Assembly: GCA_019671135.1 (NCBI GenBank)
Contig: JAHRHY010000008.1
Location: 1,364,001-1,428,000, forward strand
Direction of reading: 5' to 3'
DNA length: 64,000 nt
Source of the DNA: Linnemannia hyalina
Taxonomy: Eukaryota; Mortierellomycota; Mortierellomycetes; Mortierellales; Mortierellaceae
This document shows, piece after piece, positions 24,701-35,562 of the stretch; position 1 is the first letter of the stretch, and every line of letters begins with the position of its first letter. A model generated the notes under the pieces. The model saw only the letters and a program-made list of their open reading frames with translations, was not told the DNA's origin and did not search any database. The position numbers and the translations under genes were made by a program.

Positions 24701-24828
24701 GAGTTGGCAGGGTTGTTGTTGGATACAGCGGCGGTGTGGGATTGAGAGCGAAGGATGGGAGGACGTTGGTGAGCGTGGACGGGGTGAGAGGAGCGAGAGG
24801 GGATAGGCTGGGGGATGGAAAATGTCAT
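21754..24828 (-). CDS. Large Ser/Thr protein kinase with long disordered N terminus
   Basis: Intronless, 1024 aa. The first ~630 residues are disordered, with poly-Ser, poly-Asn, Thr-rich and acidic stretches. The kinase domain spans about 640-1000. It has a Gly-rich loop GHGGFSLV, the VAIK-type lysine in AVKIV, the catalytic loop HRDIKLEN near 796, DFGLAEY, SPEQL in the APE position and DVWSLGVVLYALLTGRLPF. All catalytic residues are present, so it should be active. Two insertions stand out: a Ser/Gly/Ala run between the hinge and helix E, and about 50 residues, Ser/His-rich then acidic, between DFG and SPEQL in the activation segment. A Gly/Asn-rich tail closes the protein. The fold resembles CAMK/SNF1-like kinases. 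Similarity to fungal Nnk1/Ppk16-type kinases is possible but unproven. The C/T-rich leader lies at 24990-25210 (minus sense). Confidence 0.9.
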   Translation of the reverse strand: MTFSIPQPIPSRSSHPVHAHQRPPILRSQSHTAAVSNNNPANSSILSSSSSSSSSSSTTLSATNNNNNNNGHGGLVGLTTTSANSKFDIGRLLGNSQRNTNSNNNPRNYRHSLHHPDINEDINLANDDNNNKDDEDDEDEDIEDADVRHDSGHYTDMSEIRGIPIGKPSFRFFNNNGGDFKANDSPFGIAGGSVDSRGRAGEDLSPRYQRQQRYSHSNSDSHTSINLMADNLKAAKAAQAKDLAKYSRLTDDDEDEQDDDTLQRQYHYYHLAATDTKRPDTQNRHDHTNELMPQFPSHIQYQEEQQQRQQSPHGQAGYVPPLVAAAPKRSNTPLSCNNSKGHSSPTPSESTYRTHSPSQAHPNISIDTSKARLQNLPTVKATTTINSRPVTKDVPKSVAAGTTTTSTTTTATVKRAASTSQLPKSHSSTTQLQSRPEGQLALGLKKGPPSSSTSSISTSTPSSTISLSSVAATPVTSSNSSTRPLMMASQSRLSSALPPAPSMYQHTFSTFDTQLSPSVLLPSLSPSSPRANSALVNSLEQLSVSWKAPENTPSFPINRLHRSRTISSGTRPSFNSSFSSTTSFPFNQNGSSAVSPSTAMVTSSSYSSLPYSPAVAFLSNFVEVTAPRMAPDEEGEQVGEFIMGKMIGHGGFSLVREAFAIHMDGMVAQVAVKIVKTQTGLTDNDRVQRMLDKEIAIWSRLTHPNVLPFLAVEKLPTDTFVFCELCTGGHLLDYITRETSAAASSAASTSTSGYGGGWGSSSSSSSRTGLDEDHAKRIFNQVAEAVRYLHEERRIVHRDIKLENILQHEDGTWKICDFGLAEYQNEEAASYFGSPTIYNPRAMNTSADDSNSQSHSHTLSQDGCSSHASTSSTMVEEDDEEEDMVGGSLAYCSPEQLRSQKPLRCPSSDVWSLGVVLYALLTGRLPFQDEYEPRLQHQILNGRYEDPTECSAEARDLLRHMFRSKPDDRWKIGQVMDSPWCTGTTLVAEPENHYGGGGSNGGRSNGFGGGFGGGFGSAFGNGGW

Positions 24829-25962
24829 CCAGAAAAGAAGTGGAGTCGTAGGCTAGATTGGGGAAAGGGAAGGAGAGTGGAAAAGAGAGTCGACTTCGAA
24901 GGATGGCTGTGGGTCAGGCGAAGCGGGGACGGAGATAACGGAAAATATAATATAATTCGACGGTATTATTTACGGTTGTGCAAGGTGTTGTTGACAAAGT
25001 AGTGTTGACGATGGAGAAGGGAGAGTGAATGAGAAAAAGGTTCGTTGTAGACAGCTGAATGAGTTTTGTGGAGAAATAAAAAAGGGGGGGTGTTTGTAGA
25101 AGGAAGAAAAAAGAAGAAGGCAAGAGAAAGAGAAAATAAGAGAAAAGGAAAAGGCGAAGGGGGTTGGTCCGGAAGAGTTCAAAGATAAGGAAAATGGAGA
25201 CGGGACTAAAAAAGGGGACCAGCAGCAGCAAAACTAACATATGAAGATGAAGAGGGGCAGAGATATGGTATCAGAGACAGTGATTTGATTCAATCAGTAT
25301 AGAACTATGTTTCTTTCATCACCGGACATAGACATCATCGCTTCGCTTCTTTGTTGCCGTCCTTTTGCTCAGTCAGAGTGTTCATAACCATAAAATCAAT
25401 GAATGACCGACCCCCTTGCTGTTCACTTTGGATTTTGGCACTAGTGGAGAGGAGTACATATGCCCTTCCCTCTCTCCCCTCTCTCCCTCTCCCTCAAATT
25501 CCCTCCGAGCGCGGGTGTTGTCCTCCTCCCTTTCCTCTTCTCTCTTTCCCTCTGCCTTATCTCTTGCGAGCTCATCCACCTTTGTTTTTTTGTTTGTTTG
25601 TGTTCATGCTTGTGCCCCTTTCGATCCTTGCAGATGGATGGGACGAGGATAGGTTAGGATGAATGGATTGACAGATAGACAGCACACACAAAAGGTGGGG
25701 AACGACATGCCATCTTGTTTGCATCTCTTCTCCTCTCCCTGACTTTCCTCGCTTACTTCCTCCATCTTTTGTGATCTTCGCTAGCATGTGCACCTATTTT
25801 TTCTGTCAACCTTTTCCCCACACTCCCTTTCCTGTCACTTTGCTCTCACTTTTTTTTCTTTTGACTTCCCACTCCTTGAGCCATCAAGTCCCTTTCTCCT
25901 GCTTTGATGCATAATCGAGCATGTAAGGTGCAATGGACAAAGAGAAAACAACAGCAACAAAC

Positions 25963-25991
25963 AAAAAAAAAAAAAAAAAAAAAAAAAAAAA
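25963..25991. repeat. Poly-A tract (~29 nt)
   Basis: A homopolymer run in the gene-poor region. It may be a replication-slippage product or the tail of an old retroposed copy; no target-site duplication is obvious. Confidence 0.7.
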
Positions 25992-26295
25992 CGACATACT
26001 CTTCTTCATAGATGAGATAATCATCACTCAGGCAAGCGACACTTTTTTTCTTCTTTTCTATTCTTTTTCTGTATCCTGGTCACCAGGGATGTCCTTGCAT
26101 GAAAGAAAAAAGGGCTCTCATCCGCAACACAAGACACTAATTCATACTCTTTTTATTACCATTTTCTATTGTGCTTTCCCTACCCTGCCCAACCTTGGCC
26201 AACGTTTTTCTTGTTCCCTATCCTTTCCTGCGATTGCATATCTACGCTATGTCCTTCATCATATGACCATTCCCCTATTTCCAATGCCATGGCCT

Positions 26296-26298
<3 letters not shown>

Positions 26299-26330
<32 letters not shown>
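26299..26330. repeat. Poly-T tract (~32 nt)
   Basis: A homopolymer run about 310 nt from the poly-A tract at 25963 and in opposite orientation. Nothing recognisable lies between them. Confidence 0.7.
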
Positions 26331-26331
<1 letters not shown>

Positions 26332-27465
26332 TTTGGCTTAGCAAGCAAGCAAGCAATTGGACAAACCGCAAAAGAAAGGTTTTCTAGAAGTTGTGTAGTG
26401 GGTATTAATAATATATGGGTTTCATCCAACCGCCCCGTTATTTTCCTACCCCTTCAAATTTTCCTACAAACTACAAGATGACATCTAGACACCCTGTTAG
26501 AAACCATTAGAGACATCCATACTCACTCGCAAAATCAAACATTAACCTACATTTGAAGGGAAAAGGTGGGAGAGGGCAAGGGGAAAAACAGGCACCCATA
26601 AAACGTTTTCTTGTGTTTTCATTTCTTTGGCTTATTTGATTTGAGGTCCCTTGCTTTTTTTTTTATCTTTTTTTTTCTCGTAGAGATGAAGAAAGGGAGC
26701 CGGGCATTCCCGATAATTTAACAAGCGAGCGAAAGTACTTTTTTTTTTTTTTGGCTCCAACAGTCCCGCCGCAACGAATAAAACGATCTTGGGGTTTATC
26801 TATGCAGCGACTCCGGTCATCAAGAAAGAACGCACACGCACAAAAACAGAATTGAACGAGCGAGTCCGACGAGCGGATGGACGGACGGACTTTGACGGAC
26901 AGGGACGGAGTGAGCGAGGAACGGAGCAATTGAAAAAGAGTGATGAATGAAACCATTAGCCAGCAAAGGTGCTTATTATTTTCATTTTTATCATAAATTG
27001 GATCCACGCTCCCTCTGGTCCCTGATTCTCCTGCTGAAAACGTAGATTATCAAGTAACATGGTGGCGGGAAAAAATAAATATCCAAGAGATCAAGGGTCA
27101 GAGTGCTCCGGCAACCCCCTCTTTCTTTTTTTTATTCTTCGATCACCTATCAGACGCCAAAAACCCATCATCATCATTTTTTAAAAAACTTTAATAGAAG
27201 ACCCAAAAAAAAAAAAAATTATGACGAATGAGTGAAGGAAGTAGTTGCTCTCCCGCTTCATTTCTATCTTTTTTTTCCACTCTCAACTCAATCATTCTTT
27301 TCTCTTGCCTCTTCAGGTCTTGTGAACTCTCTTTCACAGAAAACGAACACAAGAGAAAAAACGCGGTAATTCTTTCTTACCTATTTCCCAGCTGTCATGT
27401 GAAATACTCGAACAGACAAGAACAGCAATCTAGCGCTGCCCCACTCTCTCTCTCTCTCTCTCTCC

Positions 27466-27527
27466 CCTCCAGCTCCTGTCTATGCAGTATCTCCCCACTC
27501 CAGCCCCTGTCTATGCAGTATCTCCCC
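27466..27527. repeat. Tandem duplication of a ~31-nt unit
   Basis: Two nearly identical copies, each containing CTGTCTATGCAGTATCTCCC, lie between a (CT)n run and a C-homopolymer. It is non-coding as far as I can see. Confidence 0.8.
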
Positions 27528-28230
27528 CCCCCCCCTCTTCCCGGGAATGTATTGTGCAACAAGCTAAAAAAGCAAGATGACATCGGTCTCTCCCTCCCTT
27601 TTTCCCTTACCCTACCGGGAAGAAGACAGACAAGCATTGTTCGAGCTGACTTTATGCATTTCATTGAGTGAACTACTCCTGCTGGACAGTACTTTTTTTT
27701 TAAATGGGAGGATTTTCGCAGGACAGTAAAAGAAGAAAGGAGAGCGAACCGCGTTTTGGTTGGCCCGATCACCATACCTGCAACTTGAGTAAGCGAGTAG
27801 GGCGAGCAAGCGAGTAAATGCTCAGAAAGAAAAGAGGTGGGTGCAAATGCATGCATTTGCATTGTATCTCAAAGCAAAAAAGGAGGGGTTGGTTGGTCAA
27901 TCTGAAAGAGTACAGTACATGACCTGAGTATATGAACCAGTGGTTACTATCGACACCACCTGGTGATCACATTCGGTATAAGCAACAATGGACGGCACAC
28001 GAAATGATTTCATTTTGAAGAATGTTTTACAGATACCTTTACATGCGAGATAAAAAAAGGAGAGAGTAATTTGTACAAATGGTGAAAGAATGAAAATGTG
28101 AAAAGAAAACGCGAAGAAAACAAAATAAAATAAAAAAATGGAAAGACAAAAAATAAAACAGAGGAACAATCGTTCATCAAAGAAAAATGAAAAAAGGAAA
28201 AAAGAAATAAAAAAAATCGAGGCTACTGCC

Positions 28231-31200
28231 TCAAGAGCAGACCATGGCGCGCTCGTAGCCGTTGCTGACAGTGACGCGGACATCAACTCCAGAGTCAGTC
28301 ATCTCGTGGCTGGAAATCTCGCCAGCTGCCCTAGCTCCGACTCCTGTCGCTGTCGCAAAGCATCCGGACGGGATCATGTCCTCGGGCAACATCTCCTTCA
28401 GCTCGTTCAGCGACACCGTGTTCATGCCCAAATCGCCCAAAATCTCGGTGTCAGAGATAATGCTCAGCTCATCCTGGTGTGGGATCTTAACCTCCACCAT
28501 CGTCGTCTCATCTCCAGTCACTCCACAATGTCTCTTGCTCTTGCCACTAAAAGAGAAAATTGATTCATAAAGACGGTCATTGTTAGGAATAGGCATTCAA
28601 TACTTCCACTGAATACAACTTGCGGGCCGTAAGAATGCCATTGATGCTCACCTTTTGCGGGGACGCTGATCCTCCCGCATGCGACGGACAACAGAAATGT
28701 TTGCCTCAGAGTCAGAGCTCTGGCCTGCATATCCAGGAATCCGAACAATCACAAACGGAAGCTGGATCCTCTGCCCTTCCTCTGCATTCGCCCTATCAAT
28801 CGCAGCTTCCTTCTCCTGACGCTTATGAGCTCGCTTCTCCTTTCGTTCGCGTCTCTCTCGCCTCTCCTGTTTGCGCAACCGACGAGCCTCTTCATCCTCT
28901 GGCTGGCCAGCCTCCCCATTGTCATTCGCTCCGTCGTGCTCATGGCTGCCATCTTCGCCTAGGTCGACACGGGGTGTACCTTGACGCGACGCGTGGTGGC
29001 CATGACGCTTCTCTCTGCGCTCCTGACGTTCCATCTTGCGAATCCGGCGAGCTGTCTCCTCGTCAATATCTTCTTCCGTTTCATCACCCACCACTTGCCT
29101 CTCTTCACCACCCTCGCCCTGTTTGTCCGGACGGGGTGTAGAGTGTCGATGGTGACGTCTTTCAGAACGCTTCTTGTGTTCGTCACCATTCATTCGTTGC
29201 TTCTCGTCCAGATCCTTACTATGACCATCACCAAGGTGAACGCGCTTCTCCTCACGCTCCTGCTTCCGAAGTTTTCTGCGCTCCTGTCGCTCCAGCTCTT
29301 TGCTCTCTAGCAGTTTGTTGCGCTTGATCAAATTGTTCAATTGAACATGCTATATATTGGTGGCAAAAATGGTTAGTGACATTCGATCAGATTATTTTTT
29401 TGCATTCAATCCGCAAGCAATACATCGCGATGCAAAAAACAAGCTCGACAATAACAGCGAAACGTACTCGAGCTACTTGGTCTTGAAGCTGTGCCATCTC
29501 CAATGCAGTCTTCAACTTCAAGGCCTCGACTTCTTTCTATTTATCGCAGCGAAAAGATTGGCAATGTATCGTCAGTACGAGTCCACAAAGGAATACTCAC
29601 CCCTCCACAATTGCCAGCGCATATTAAAGAAGAGCAACAAGAAAAAAAGTCAAAATACCTGAAGCTGCTCAATTTCCATGTCATCATCTTCTGGCTCCTC
29701 ACTCTCGTCAGCGCCATCGCGCTCTTGTTGGGTCAAGGTCCGGGCTGGCAAGTTTGCACCACTGACGCGTCGGGATGCCTCACGAATGACTTTAGCGTCC
29801 TGGAGGCCGATCCAGCAAATCTCCTTTTTGTCCATAGAAATGATATCCAGTGCCTGCAGAATGTTGAGGGCATCATACACTCGACGGCGAATGTTCTAGT
29901 GATATCAATGAAAGAGCCACTTTTTGTTAGGCAGGTTGTTGCAGACTATTGAGTACGCAATCAACGTGGTTGTTCATATTGTAATATACAGTTGCTTCAC
30001 GTACGCCTTGTCCAGCAGGTTCCTGAGGATTCGTTCCATCTGCCCGATCAGCCTGGGGAGTCCCAGCTGGAATGCCTGCAAGGTCGTTGACAACCTAAAT
30101 ATACATTATTGGTGGTGGGAATAATAGTGATGTTAGTGAATGCCTCTAGGCCCTGTCAAGATTGTTAATTGCTCCATGTGAGAAGGAGAAGGAGAAAAAG
30201 TAAGTAACTTACATCATTGTAGGTGGTCACACCTCTTGCCTCCACATGATCGCACACCAGAGGGGCATAGTACCCTAGACCTTTGCCATGAAGACTCTGC
30301 GATCCAGCGCCTTCCTGCCCATGGTTATCCTCATCCAACCTAAATAAGCGTTACGCACAATAGTGATATGGGTTAGTTCCTTCCTTTCCTCTCCCGATTG
30401 ATCACCGTCATAGCTTGGTTGGTTCACCACACAGACAATCCCTTGGGAAACTTACTCAGCAAACGCATCTTCAAGCGCTGCTTGAACAGACGGTTGCCGT
30501 GGTGCTTTTTTCCGTGGAGTGGCCTTAGCCCGTGCCTTGCCCGCGGGCTTTGTGTCCTCCCTTAACGGACTTCCTCCTATGCTAGGCTTGCGACTACTTG
30601 AGGAAGATGCAAAGGTGTTATGTCCCTCTTCATTGTCGTCATCCTCGTCCTCATCGCCACGTCCACCTTCACGGAGCATATGGGCCGGTCGCGACTTTGT
30701 CCTAAGGGGACTGGGAACGATAGGCTGTGTATCCATTGGCCTCTCTAACCGCGCATGCTTGGAAACGGGCTGACCGTCCTCGTCGTCATCATCATCATCA
30801 TCCTCTTCCTCATGTTCGCGTTCACGGACATCGTCTTGTTCGGAGCAGTGCTCCATATCGTGATCGTCCTGATCATGACTGGTATGGTGGTAGTCCACGG
30901 GAGACTCAGATATATACAGCAATTGATGCCCTGGATGCGCAAAATGGGCTGGGAGAGCCGGGTGAGCCTGGAAGGGTGCTTTGGGGTGGTCGAATACAGA
31001 GCCAGCACGGAGCGATGAGTGAGGAAGGTTTGAACGAGGGGTCGCAGGCGAGTGTCTACTACCTGCGCTGAGAGACTGGGAAGAGGTGCTTTGATACGAG
31101 AGGGGCGGACAGTCGCCGGTAAACTTGCGGTCAACACTCCACTGGGTACGAATACGTAAATTCTTCTGGGATACTTTGGGGTTGCTTTCGTTAACGAGGT

Positions 31201-32474
31201 CGGCCATGAACGCCGGCTCGTGGCCTTGGGGGGCCCTGCGCGGTACTGTTGGACGGTGGTGTGACGCCGGACTTGACAGAGCAGACTCTGGGCGAGGCAG
31301 CGGGATCGGTGTGGTGTCAAGCGTTGGTGTTGTTGTCCCATGGGAGTGCGTTCCCATAGGGACGGGCTCTTGGCTGGGAGGATGGGAAGGTTGGGGGTGA
31401 GAAGAGAGCCGTGAGTGCGGGACTGAATGGGTCGAAGAGGAGAGGCTGGTCAGAACATAGTGGCGATCTGCAATGCCTTCCTGTTGGGTATATGCTGTGT
31501 TCTCTGCTACTGAACCCTCTATTGGTGTTCCTAATGATCTGTCGTGGCGATGGGACAGCACGGAGGATGAACGTGGGTAGCTTGACCAAGATCGGTCTGA
31601 TCCTGGTGGCGCTTGTGCTGGCGAAGGGTGACCACTGCTGCTGTGTGTCTGCTGGATTGGGGTTGAGTCGTACGTTGTTGGGTAAGACTGTGATGGGTAA
31701 GGGTGAGCAGTATTGTCATGAGCAGGCGGAGGTGCAGAAGGAGGAGAACCCTGCGTTGGCTCTTGGCGATGAGGAGCAGCGTAGGAAGAAGAAGAGCGGT
31801 CAGGCGAGGGCTCCCATGGTCGGTGCTGCTGCTGCAGGTCATGGCCATAGTGTCCGTGAGGCTGAGAGTGAGAGTGGACTCTGTCACGAAGAGGAGAGGA
31901 ATCCTGCGACTCTGACTGTCTGCTCAGAGGGGAGGGCATATGCTGTGAATGGTGATGGTTGTCAGGTTGTGGCGGGTGGTCGTGCGGGTAATAGCCCATA
32001 GTGGAGGACGACGAGGAAGAGGAAGGGGGAGTGGAGTTTCGTTGATTATGATTACCGTTGCTATTGTTGTTAAGGAAGTGGAGGTGGTGGTGTTGGGGAT
32101 GGGGATGGGACGCATAGGACTGTGAGGGGCTGCTGGAACTATTAATACCATGCGGACTCCGGGGGGCACCTTCTGGAGCATGGTATGAAGGGGAATCTGA
32201 ATAACGGGCAGCTTGGTAGTGCGGACTGGCGGTGTAGTCTCTCTGCTGCTGCTGCTGCTGCTGTTGTTGTTGTTGTTGTTGTAGTTGCTGCTGTGAGTAT
32301 GTCAGCTGCTGTTGTTCAGGGTGTTGTTGTGGCTGCTGGTCATGGTCATAGTGCTGTATTTGTTGTTGGTGGTGGTGGTATGGATGATTGGTATTATTAT
32401 TAGAATGCTGCTGCTGTTTTTGCTGCTGTTGTTGCTGGAGGGGTGGGGGAAGGTGTTGTTGCTGTTGATAATGC

Positions 32475-32517
<43 letters not shown>

Positions 32518-32623
32518 GGTACTGCTGTGGAGAAGGAGTGGGATGGACGTGTGTGTGAGAGTAGGGAGGGTGCTGTTGCTGGGGATGTTGCTGCTGGTTC
32601 AGCAACCTATCCGAGGGCGTCAT
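28231..32623 (-). CDS. TFDP: Transcription factor DP (E2F dimerisation partner) with long Gln-rich N terminus
   Basis: Seven exons on the minus strand: 32623-30456, 30339-30213, 30094-30005, 29895-29659, 29536-29468, 29349-28652, 28546-28231 (1234 aa); every phase closes. DP proteins pair with E2F and bind cell-cycle promoters in the nucleus. The DNA-binding domain is built across exons 2-4: [25 protein letters not shown], then [20 protein letters not shown] and KKEICWIGL, the DP-specific signature. An acidic link and a short coiled coil ([21 protein letters not shown]) represent the dimerisation region. The first ~720 residues are Gln/His/Pro/Ser-rich with poly-Gln from (TTG/CTG)n runs, and two acidic patches near 630-680. 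After the coiled coil come ~200 residues of alternating Arg/Glu/Lys ([16 protein letters not shown]). Animal DP proteins are only about 400-450 residues, so both extensions are unusual. No E2F partner is in the window. Confidence 0.92.
32470..32520. repeat. (TTG)n microsatellite coding for poly-Gln in the DP gene
   Basis: A run of about 14 TTG units, read as CAA on the minus strand, gives a poly-Gln tract near residues 35-50. Further TTG/CTG runs occur at about 32240-32285. Confidence 0.85.
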
Positions 32624-32894
32624 GCGGGTGGTAGGGATAAGTGATAGGGATTGGCGTGTACGTGTTCTGCGAGTCTGCTGTCGTTAAAATCAAAGAGGTA
32701 AAAAAGGAGCGAGAGAGGGAGGGTGAGTGGAGTGGAGTGGGAGACAAGGACGGGTCCGAAGAGAAAAAGTATGAGTGATGGGAGAGTGGAGAGTGAAGAG
32801 AGAGAGTCAGGGTCAGAGGGAGAAGAATAGAGAGAGAGAGGAGAGAGAGAGAGGAGAGAAAGAGAGACTAGTTGTTGATTGTTTGTTGGTGGTT

Positions 32895-32930
<36 letters not shown>

Positions 32931-34191
32931 GGTGTTGCACGGATCCTGCGCATGGGGGGATGCGAGCCGGCAAAAAAGACGAGTATGAGAAGAGATAGAA
33001 GAAGAGAAGTGCGATGGGTAAGTGAGTGATTGCAATTGCAAGGAAAGAATGAATGACGACGATGATGAATGAGGGCGGGGAGAAATAATAGAGAGTGAGT
33101 GCGAGTGGAGGGCGAGAAAGTAAAAAGTGGAAAAAAGGGCGAAAAGAGAAGGGAAAATGTAAAGGAGGAGGAGAGAGAGAGAGAGGGAGAGAAACAAAAA
33201 ACAACAACAGACAGAGAGACAGACAGAGAGACAGACAGAGAGACAGACAGAGAGACAGACAGACGGACAGACAGACAAAAAAAAAAAAAAAAAGATTTTT
33301 TTCCCACCTGTGAACGGTAAAGATCGATGAAAGAGAATGGGCTTCTCGTAAGAAGGGAGATAATGCCATGTGCTGTACGGGAGAAAGAGAGTAAGTAGCT
33401 ATTGTGGACATACACATGCTGGAGCCCAATGGTATCGAGCATAGATCCTATGGACAGTAGCCTATGGTGCGATGACCCATAGCATATCAGTGCACACATG
33501 TATACTCAACCATGGGAAAAATATGAATATGAAAATGAAAAAAAAAAAACACACAGCCAGGCATTAGCAGATTTACTCCGACACCCTGTCTCCTCCAAGA
33601 CGCACCATAAAACAAAGCCAATCCCGCAAGGAACGTCGCAGGTGGCCCCTTTTGTACTATTGTATGCTTCTTCAACCAATCGACCCAAACAAAAAAAAGG
33701 CGATAGCAAAAACGACAAGGCAAGGCAAATAATACAAAGGCCCGACACTCCAAAACCATATCCTGCGAAAAAAGTTTTGGTTTTGGTAAGCAGCCGCTCA
33801 CTCAACACGTAAAAAAAAGGAAAAAAAAAAAAAAAGCGCCGCTCGGTGCCACCGTGAAATGAATAGACTCTAATTTTACCTCCAAGGTCTGGATCAGGCC
33901 ACCGCCCGACCATCAGCCTCAAGCAGGAGGAAAAGTGTTCCACATCATTTTCATCATAGCAGCAGCCACACAAAAAAGACTTTACAATAGTTCATTAGGG
34001 AAGTGAAGCCATGATGGACAACCCCCACTTTTCAATATACTGAAACGAGTATTACGAGTTTATTTGTGTGTATCGTGTATCAAAAAGTGTATGGATGAAA
34101 GGAGAAGAGGGGGTCACCAGGAGAACAAATAAAAGAAAAGAAATTACCGAGAAAGAAAAGTAGAGAGACCAAGAGACCTAGACACGAGGCT
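32624..34191. other. DP-gene upstream region and PITP 3' flank
   Basis: No gene is recognised. The plus strand is strongly purine-rich from 32690 to 33280 (pyrimidine-rich in the DP sense). It includes a (TTG)n run at 32894-32931, a 12-nt satellite at 33208-33263 and A-runs near 33280, 33540 and 33820. The rest is AT-balanced sequence without exon-like frames. Confidence 0.5.
33208..33263. repeat. 12-nt minisatellite (GACAGACAGAGA)n
   Basis: About four to five tandem copies of a purine-rich 12-mer, grading into GACA repeats and a poly-A run. This is a simple-sequence array without spacers, not a CRISPR. Confidence 0.85.
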
Positions 34192-35562
34192 CTACTTTAC
34201 AGGCTCAATGGCAGCGACCGGTTTGGCCATCTTCTCGATGAGTTCCTCCTTGGTACGTTTCTCCATCTCACGGATCGATTCCATCGAGAGTCCGTGCCAG
34301 CGATCCATGGAACAAAAGAGCTCGCGGTGGAACTTTGTAAACAGATCGCGCTCGACCGAATGCATGTACGACTCCATCTTTGTCTGCAGGCCGTACCACT
34401 TGAACTCAATAGAAACAAGCTTGTAGCAGGTCATGACGGGGTCACAGGTCTTGGCCCACGATCCTTGAAGAGGTCCACGAAGCGCCTTTTGCGAGAAGGA
34501 TGTGTTCACGTCTTCCTTGGCAGGGTTGAATGTCTGTAGGTAGTATGACTTTGGGTCGTTTGCAACGTCGATCACAACCACCTCGCGCTGCTTCAAGATA
34601 TCCTGGCCCTTGTTCAATGCGTTGTCGAGCTGTCCACGGTCGCCGTCCACATGGAAAGACTCTACAGTGACTGACATGGACTCCTTCATATAGTCGTTAG
34701 TGATGACCGTCTTACACCCTAGATGTTAGAGGAATGAAGGAGGTAAGTTTGGGTCAGGTACATTTTCTTGTTTTCTCCTCTTGTTTTTGTTGTTGCCCTT
34801 GCCGTGCTGACCCGATGTAATGTGGCCACGAGAACAAACAAAAAAAAAAAAAAAGGCCAGAAAAAATAGAACAGAGTAGCAAGCAATAGTGACAACCCAC
34901 TCACAACACAGCACACGCTTACTCGAAAAAGGGGAAGCTGGGCTGCGGTCGCTCTCCTTCGAGATTCAGTCCTGCATTATACCCTCTTGAGTTTCCATTC
35001 CTGAATTCCTAAAACATAACTTACAGGGAAAAGCATTCCATGCGTGTTCCTGACATTTTGTCGCGCCAGAGGGCATCAACGATCTGATCCAGGAGGGGAG
35101 CTTTGACTCCAAGTGATAAATCTATCGCCATGAACAATAAGAAGCACATGGTGAGACACTCATTCACACGACACGTTTGTTTCCGCACAAGGTGTCTTCT
35201 CCGAGGAGAAAGAGCGAGAGTGTTTCTATGTTTCTATGCACTACGAAGGTATTACCTTGTGGGTGTATTGTCCCTTGCGCTCCTCGTCCTCGTAGGGCTC
35301 GTTGGCGACAATCTCGACACCTTCTCCGCCGCCGCTCTCGGCCTTTGACATCTCGGCGACATTGTAGAGCTGGGCGACCTGTATCGATTGAAGAGTAGGA
35401 AAACAAAGGGCGGCCGTGTTAGAGAGAGTCCTGCAGACCACTTCGTGAAGGCTATTGTGTTGTTTTGACGTGACAGGAAGAGTAGGTTTTGTGTCTGTTT
35501 GTTTGTACCTGGTACTCTGCGTTGGTGCAGTTGTTTGTGATGCGGTATTCCTTGATGAGCAT
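34192..35562 (-). CDS. Phosphatidylinositol transfer protein, class I
   Basis: Four exons on the minus strand: 35562-35509, 35378-35256, 35121-35025, 34718-34192 (266 aa, close to the ~270 of animal PITP-alpha). The protein moves phosphatidylinositol and phosphatidylcholine between membranes and supports phosphoinositide signalling. The START-like fold signatures are present: [29 protein letters not shown], the [16 protein letters not shown] lid region, [20 protein letters not shown], the [14 protein letters not shown] membrane-docking Trp-Tyr pair (Trp-Trp in animals) and [14 protein letters not shown]. The Trp of NAFPWCKT forms across the last junction, which shows that the 306-nt third intron contains no further exon. 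The gene is divergent from the septin-like gene, with 682 nt between the starts. Confidence 0.95.

Larger units (their letters stand above)
24829..28230. other. 3.4-kb gene-poor region between kinase and DP genes
   Basis: No exon with domain-like translation or good splice borders was found on either strand. It contains the kinase promoter/leader (G/A-rich on plus at 25000-25210), a C/T-rich block at about 25460-25560, poly-A at about 25963-25991, poly-T at about 26299-26330 and a two-copy ~31-nt repeat at 27466-27527. Frames in it give low-complexity peptides. An unannotated ncRNA cannot be excluded. Confidence 0.45.

Noticed and set aside
29357..29952. Plus-strand frames opposite DP exons 4-5
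   Set aside because: The minus strand encodes the DP signature with consistent splice phases; the plus frames have no similarity to anything I know.
33095..33320. Plus-strand frames over the GACAGACAGAGA array, possibly a repeat protein or CRISPR
   Set aside because: Pure simple-sequence DNA without spacers; the peptides are an artefact of the 12-nt period.
34722..35024. An additional PITP exon around 34925-34970
   Set aside because: All candidate acceptors put a stop in frame or break the conserved NAFPWCKT block, which forms directly by joining 35025 to 34718.
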